DNA of 64,000 nt, taken from the NCBI RefSeq assembly GCF_900115605.1, contig NZ_FOXC01000007.1, forward strand, positions 18,629 to 82,628, in the 5' to 3' direction. Shown here one piece after another: positions 62,282 to 64,000 of this stretch (position 1 is its first letter; every line of letters starts with the position of its first letter). The notes under the pieces were generated by a model. It made no database searches, was not told the DNA's origin, and worked only from the letters and a program-made list of their open reading frames with translations. The stretch is from Halolactibacillus halophilus (GTDB lineage Bacteria; Bacillota; Bacilli; Bacillales; Amphibacillaceae). The translations under genes and the position numbers were made by a program.

Positions 62282-62863
62282 ATGCGTATTTATACACGTT
62301 CAGGAGATTCAGGTGAAACGTCGCTCGTGTCAGGTGAACGGGTACAGAAAAATCACTTAAGAGTAGAAGCTTATGGAACAGTAGATGAGGCGAATGCCGT
62401 TATTGGCTATGCTGTATCGACAGTCGATCTAGGTTTAACTTGGTCGTTGTCTGACCGCAAGTTACTATTAAGTACAATGGATGATGTTCAATCGATGTTA
62501 TTTCACGTTGGATCGGAGTTATCAACCCCAACGGAAAAAGCAGTGCCGTGGCCGGTGACGCAACAAGCGATTGACCGGTTGGAAACAATTATCGATCGAT
62601 TAGATGAAGAAGTCCCACCATTAAAACAGTTTATATTACCTTCAGGACACCCAACAGCTGCTGCTTTTCATCATGCGCGTACAATTGTTAGACGAGCGGA
62701 ACGATTAACAGTTGGTTTAAAAGAAGAAGTGAATCCATTGGTCCTCGTTTATTTAAATCGTTTAAGTGATTTACTATTTGTCGCAGCGAGATTTGTGAAC
62801 ACCTTTAGTGCTTATGAAGAAAAAGCATTTAAGTATGTGGCGGATGACAAACAAGAGTATTAA
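62282..62863 (+). CDS. PduO-type cob(I)alamin adenosyltransferase
   Basis: A 193-residue adenosyltransferase that converts cobalamin to adenosylcobalamin using ATP. The ATP loop is the N-terminal YTRSGDSGETSLVSGERV and the other signature is HHARTIVRRAERLTV near residue 135, followed by YLNRLSDLLFVAARF. It overlaps no gene but starts 2 bp after the dehydrogenase. Its presence implies that the cell uses B12 coenzyme, although no B12-dependent enzyme is in the window. A terminator follows. Confidence 0.94.
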   Translation: MRIYTRSGDSGETSLVSGERVQKNHLRVEAYGTVDEANAVIGYAVSTVDLGLTWSLSDRKLLLSTMDDVQSMLFHVGSELSTPTEKAVPWPVTQQAIDRLETIIDRLDEEVPPLKQFILPSGHPTAAAFHHARTIVRRAERLTVGLKEEVNPLVLVYLNRLSDLLFVAARFVNTFSAYEEKAFKYVADDKQEY

Positions 62864-62881
62864 TATATAGCATGACCTTAG

Positions 62882-62910
62882 AAAATAGCTGGAATTCCAG
62901 CTATTTTTAT
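62882..62910 (+). terminator. Terminator after the adenosyltransferase gene
   Basis: AAAATAGCTGG pairs with CCAGCTATTTT around AATT, followed by TATTT. Confidence 0.88.
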
Positions 62911-62957
62911 TTGACAAAATCATATGTTTCTTAGTACACTAATTATAAAGATTATAA
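62911..62957 (+). promoter_or_regulatory. perR promoter with PerR box
   Basis: TTGACA (62911-62916) and TACACT (62935-62940) are 18 bp apart. TTATAAAGATTATAA (62943-62957) matches the PerR box at 13 of 14 defined positions and covers the start point, so perR should repress itself. Confidence 0.85.
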
Positions 62958-63055
62958 TGTAATAATTGTAGTTAACCAATAACTAAGATCATCTGTAATT
63001 TATTCTCATTTAGTCATTTTAGTGTTGGAATAAAAGAAGGAGAGGTGGATGTAAT

Positions 63056-63517
63056 ATGCATGAACATCATGATCACGAACATGACCATACACATGATGAA
63101 ATAAAAGAAGCGGTAGAACGTTTAAAATCGTCAGGCGTTCGGATCACGCCTCAACGACATGCAGTACTGGAATATTTGATTGAAAAGGAAACGCACCCGA
63201 CAGCAGATGATATTTATAAAGCGCTCGAGGAGAAATTCCCAAATATGAGTGTAGCAACGGTCTATAATAATTTACGTGTGTTTAAAGATATTGGTTTAGT
63301 TAAAGAATTAACTTACGGAGACGTATCAAGTCGCTTTGATTATAATACGACAAAACACTATCATGTAATTTGTGAATCTTGTGGGAAGATTGTTGATTTT
63401 CACTATCCAAGCTTAGATGAAGTAGAGGCGCTCGCTGAAACAGTTACAGGTTTTGAAGTGAGTCATCACCGACTCGAGATTTATGGCACATGTCCCGATT
63501 GTAAAGAAAAACATTAA
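63056..63517 (+). CDS. perR: Peroxide-responsive repressor PerR with His-rich N-terminus
   Basis: A 153-residue Fur-family repressor. The DNA-binding domain ([33 protein letters not shown]) and dimer domain match PerR closely. Regulatory metal ligands are present: histidine in ETHPTADD, aspartate in SRFDYN, HYH, and aspartate in KIVDFHYP. Structural zinc sites are CESC and CPDC. Metal-catalysed oxidation of the histidines inactivates it. Unusually, the first 14 residues ([14 protein letters not shown]) hold seven histidines, an extra potential metal site. GGAGAGGTGG precedes ATG 63056. Its own promoter and that of the P1B-4 ATPase carry PerR boxes. Confidence 0.95.
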   Translation: MHEHHDHEHDHTHDEIKEAVERLKSSGVRITPQRHAVLEYLIEKETHPTADDIYKALEEKFPNMSVATVYNNLRVFKDIGLVKELTYGDVSSRFDYNTTKHYHVICESCGKIVDFHYPSLDEVEALAETVTGFEVSHHRLEIYGTCPDCKEKH

Positions 63518-63552
63518 AATGTAATGAATAAAAAACTCTAATAATGATAAAA

Positions 63553-63592
63553 TAAAGTCTCTTACTATTATGTGAGAGGCTTTTGTTTTGGA
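63553..63592 (+). terminator. Terminator of perR
   Basis: AAAGTCTCTTAC pairs with GTGAGAGGCTTT with one mismatch, followed by TGTTTT. Confidence 0.8.
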
Positions 63593-63681
63593 TTATAAAA
63601 ATATAGTGGTGTTATGAAGGAATCGGATACGTTTGTGTCGAATGGTACTTAGGTGACGATTTATAGAAAGGGGATATGTTT

Positions 63682-63813
63682 ATGTTCGGAGAATTGCGTA
63701 GTTTATATCAGGGTTATACGGCAGATGATGATACGGTAGGTGTTATTCAAGTCGATAAAACATCACGCCAAAGTCCAAATACAGATGGATTTGATACGAT
63801 TTTATCGCATTAA
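63682..63813 (+). pseudogene. N-terminal fragment of a YgxA-type nucleotidyltransferase-like protein
   Basis: A 43-codon frame (FGELRSLYQGYTADDDTV, then GVIQVDKTSRQSPNTDGFD) with the ribosome site AAAGGGG before ATG 63682. The sequence and its place right after perR fit the start of YgxA, a nucleotidyltransferase-like protein of nearly 300 residues that follows perR in Bacillus. Just after TDGFDTI the frame enters repeat copy C and stops at TAA 63811. No continuation is visible downstream, so the gene is truncated, and the rest is lost. The YgxA match is from memory of the family, so moderately sure. Confidence 0.6.
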
Positions 63814-63870
63814 GGCGAGAAGACACCTTCCTCAAGTGCGTCAGCACTAGGTAGGTGATGAATCGTTTGT
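63801..63870 (-). repeat. Structured repeat element, copy C (IS200/IS605-end-like)
   Basis: Read on the minus strand: CACCT (63857-63853), inner stem AGTGC/GCACT (63848-63844 with 63839-63835) across TGAC, then AGGTG (63828-63824) and a tail ending GCGATAAA at 63801. Bases 63801-63835 are the exact reverse complement of 47162-47196. The terminus falls inside the ygxA fragment. Confidence 0.7.
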
Positions 63871-63886
63871 TTTGAATATTTTTGAA

Positions 63887-63916
63887 GTGACAAACATATA
63901 TTCCACATGGTATAAT
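63887..63916 (+). promoter_or_regulatory. Promoter near the right edge
   Basis: GTGACA (63887-63892) and TATAAT (63911-63916), 18 bp apart, with a TGG extension before the -10. Confidence 0.5.
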
Positions 63917-63962
63917 TAAAGCACTAACAATGACCGTCACAAAAAAAGAGAGGGTGTGTATC

Positions 63963-64000
63963 ATGGGCATGAAGGCCATTTTTTCAAATCGCTTATATAA
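63963..64000 (+). CDS. Start of a gene cut by the right edge
   Basis: ATG 63963 follows GAGAGGGTG at a proper distance and opens a frame beginning MGMKAIFSNRLY that runs off the window. A good extended -10 promoter lies about 45 bp upstream. Twelve residues are too few to name a family. Confidence 0.5.
   Translation, partial: MGMKAIFSNRLY

Noticed and set aside
63760..63800. SPNTDGFD in the small frame resembling a polygalacturonase (GH28) motif
   Set aside because: The surrounding sequence and the place after perR fit the start of YgxA better; one short motif is not enough.
1..64000. CRISPR array, prophage, complete insertion sequence, replication origin or rRNA operon
   Set aside because: No regularly spaced repeats, phage genes, transposase, DnaA-box cluster or rRNA signature was seen anywhere in the window.

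Overview
This window looks like a chromosomal segment of a low-GC Gram-positive bacterium of the Bacillaceae, plausibly one of the halophilic or fermentative genera related to Amphibacillus, Halolactibacillus or Gracilibacillus (the genus is a guess). The evidence is AT-rich codon use, strong AGGAGG-type ribosome sites, TTG and GTG starts, sigma-A promoters, CtsR, PerR, NrdR and cre boxes, and gene order shared with Bacillus subtilis: rbsRKDACB, sppA-yteJ, and the recX / yfhP / mutY / ygaC / gsaB / bcp / perR / ygxA neighbourhood. There is no rRNA operon, prophage or CRISPR array; one tRNA gene (Ala, GGC) is present.

Layout. 1-1.5 kb: an UPF0237 (ACT) / UPF0210 operon on the minus strand behind a single-aptamer glycine riboswitch, plus a decayed gene. 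1.6-9.7 kb: HAD phosphatases, the oxidative pentose phosphate genes gnd and zwf (convergent), a PC4-like ssDNA-binding protein, a stand-alone PTS EIIA, an MreB paralogue and PlsC. 10-15.5 kb: two diguanylate-cyclase-type proteins (PAS-GGDEF-EAL and membrane GGDEF) around a small phosphatase and membrane genes. 15.5-22.9 kb: a P1B-4 metal efflux ATPase behind an exact PerR box, a two-gene amino acid ABC importer without its ATPase, an MFS exporter, an OsmC-like protein, MscS and two tiny genes. 23-31 kb: ppx-ppk, CtsR-controlled clpE and a DDAH-like amidinohydrolase. 30-33 kb: an sdpR-sdpI-yxlEFG-like operon. 33.5-39.3 kb: the ribose operon with a cre/RbsR operator. 39-47 kb: sppA with its RDD partner, an ABC exporter, and nrdE-nrdF-flavodoxin under tandem NrdR boxes. 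46.9-52.3 kb: decayed genes, PilZ protein, chemoreceptor, DUF1450 protein, a SufR-like regulator, and an XRE regulator divergent from an unknown gene with two operators between them. 52.4-64 kb: the recX-to-perR block, ending in a ygxA fragment broken by a short repeat.

The connecting themes are redox and iron control (PerR, PerR-boxed efflux ATPase, Bcp, OsmC, SufR-like regulator), cyclic-di-GMP signalling (two GGDEF proteins without the usual feedback-inhibition site, one PilZ protein next to a chemoreceptor), and carbon control of ribose use.

The most interesting unexplained feature is a family of about 65-bp intergenic elements (near 21.5, 47.15 and 63.83 kb, with a partial copy at 56.46 kb). 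They share a long stem-loop held by compensatory changes and a common terminus resembling gcgataaa. Two copies are identical over 35 bp, and one copy cuts ygxA. They resemble solitary right ends of IS200/IS605-type elements with no transposase in the window, but that family assignment is inference.

Start codons were moved from the longest frame to the codon with a properly spaced ribosome site wherever the sequence decided it.
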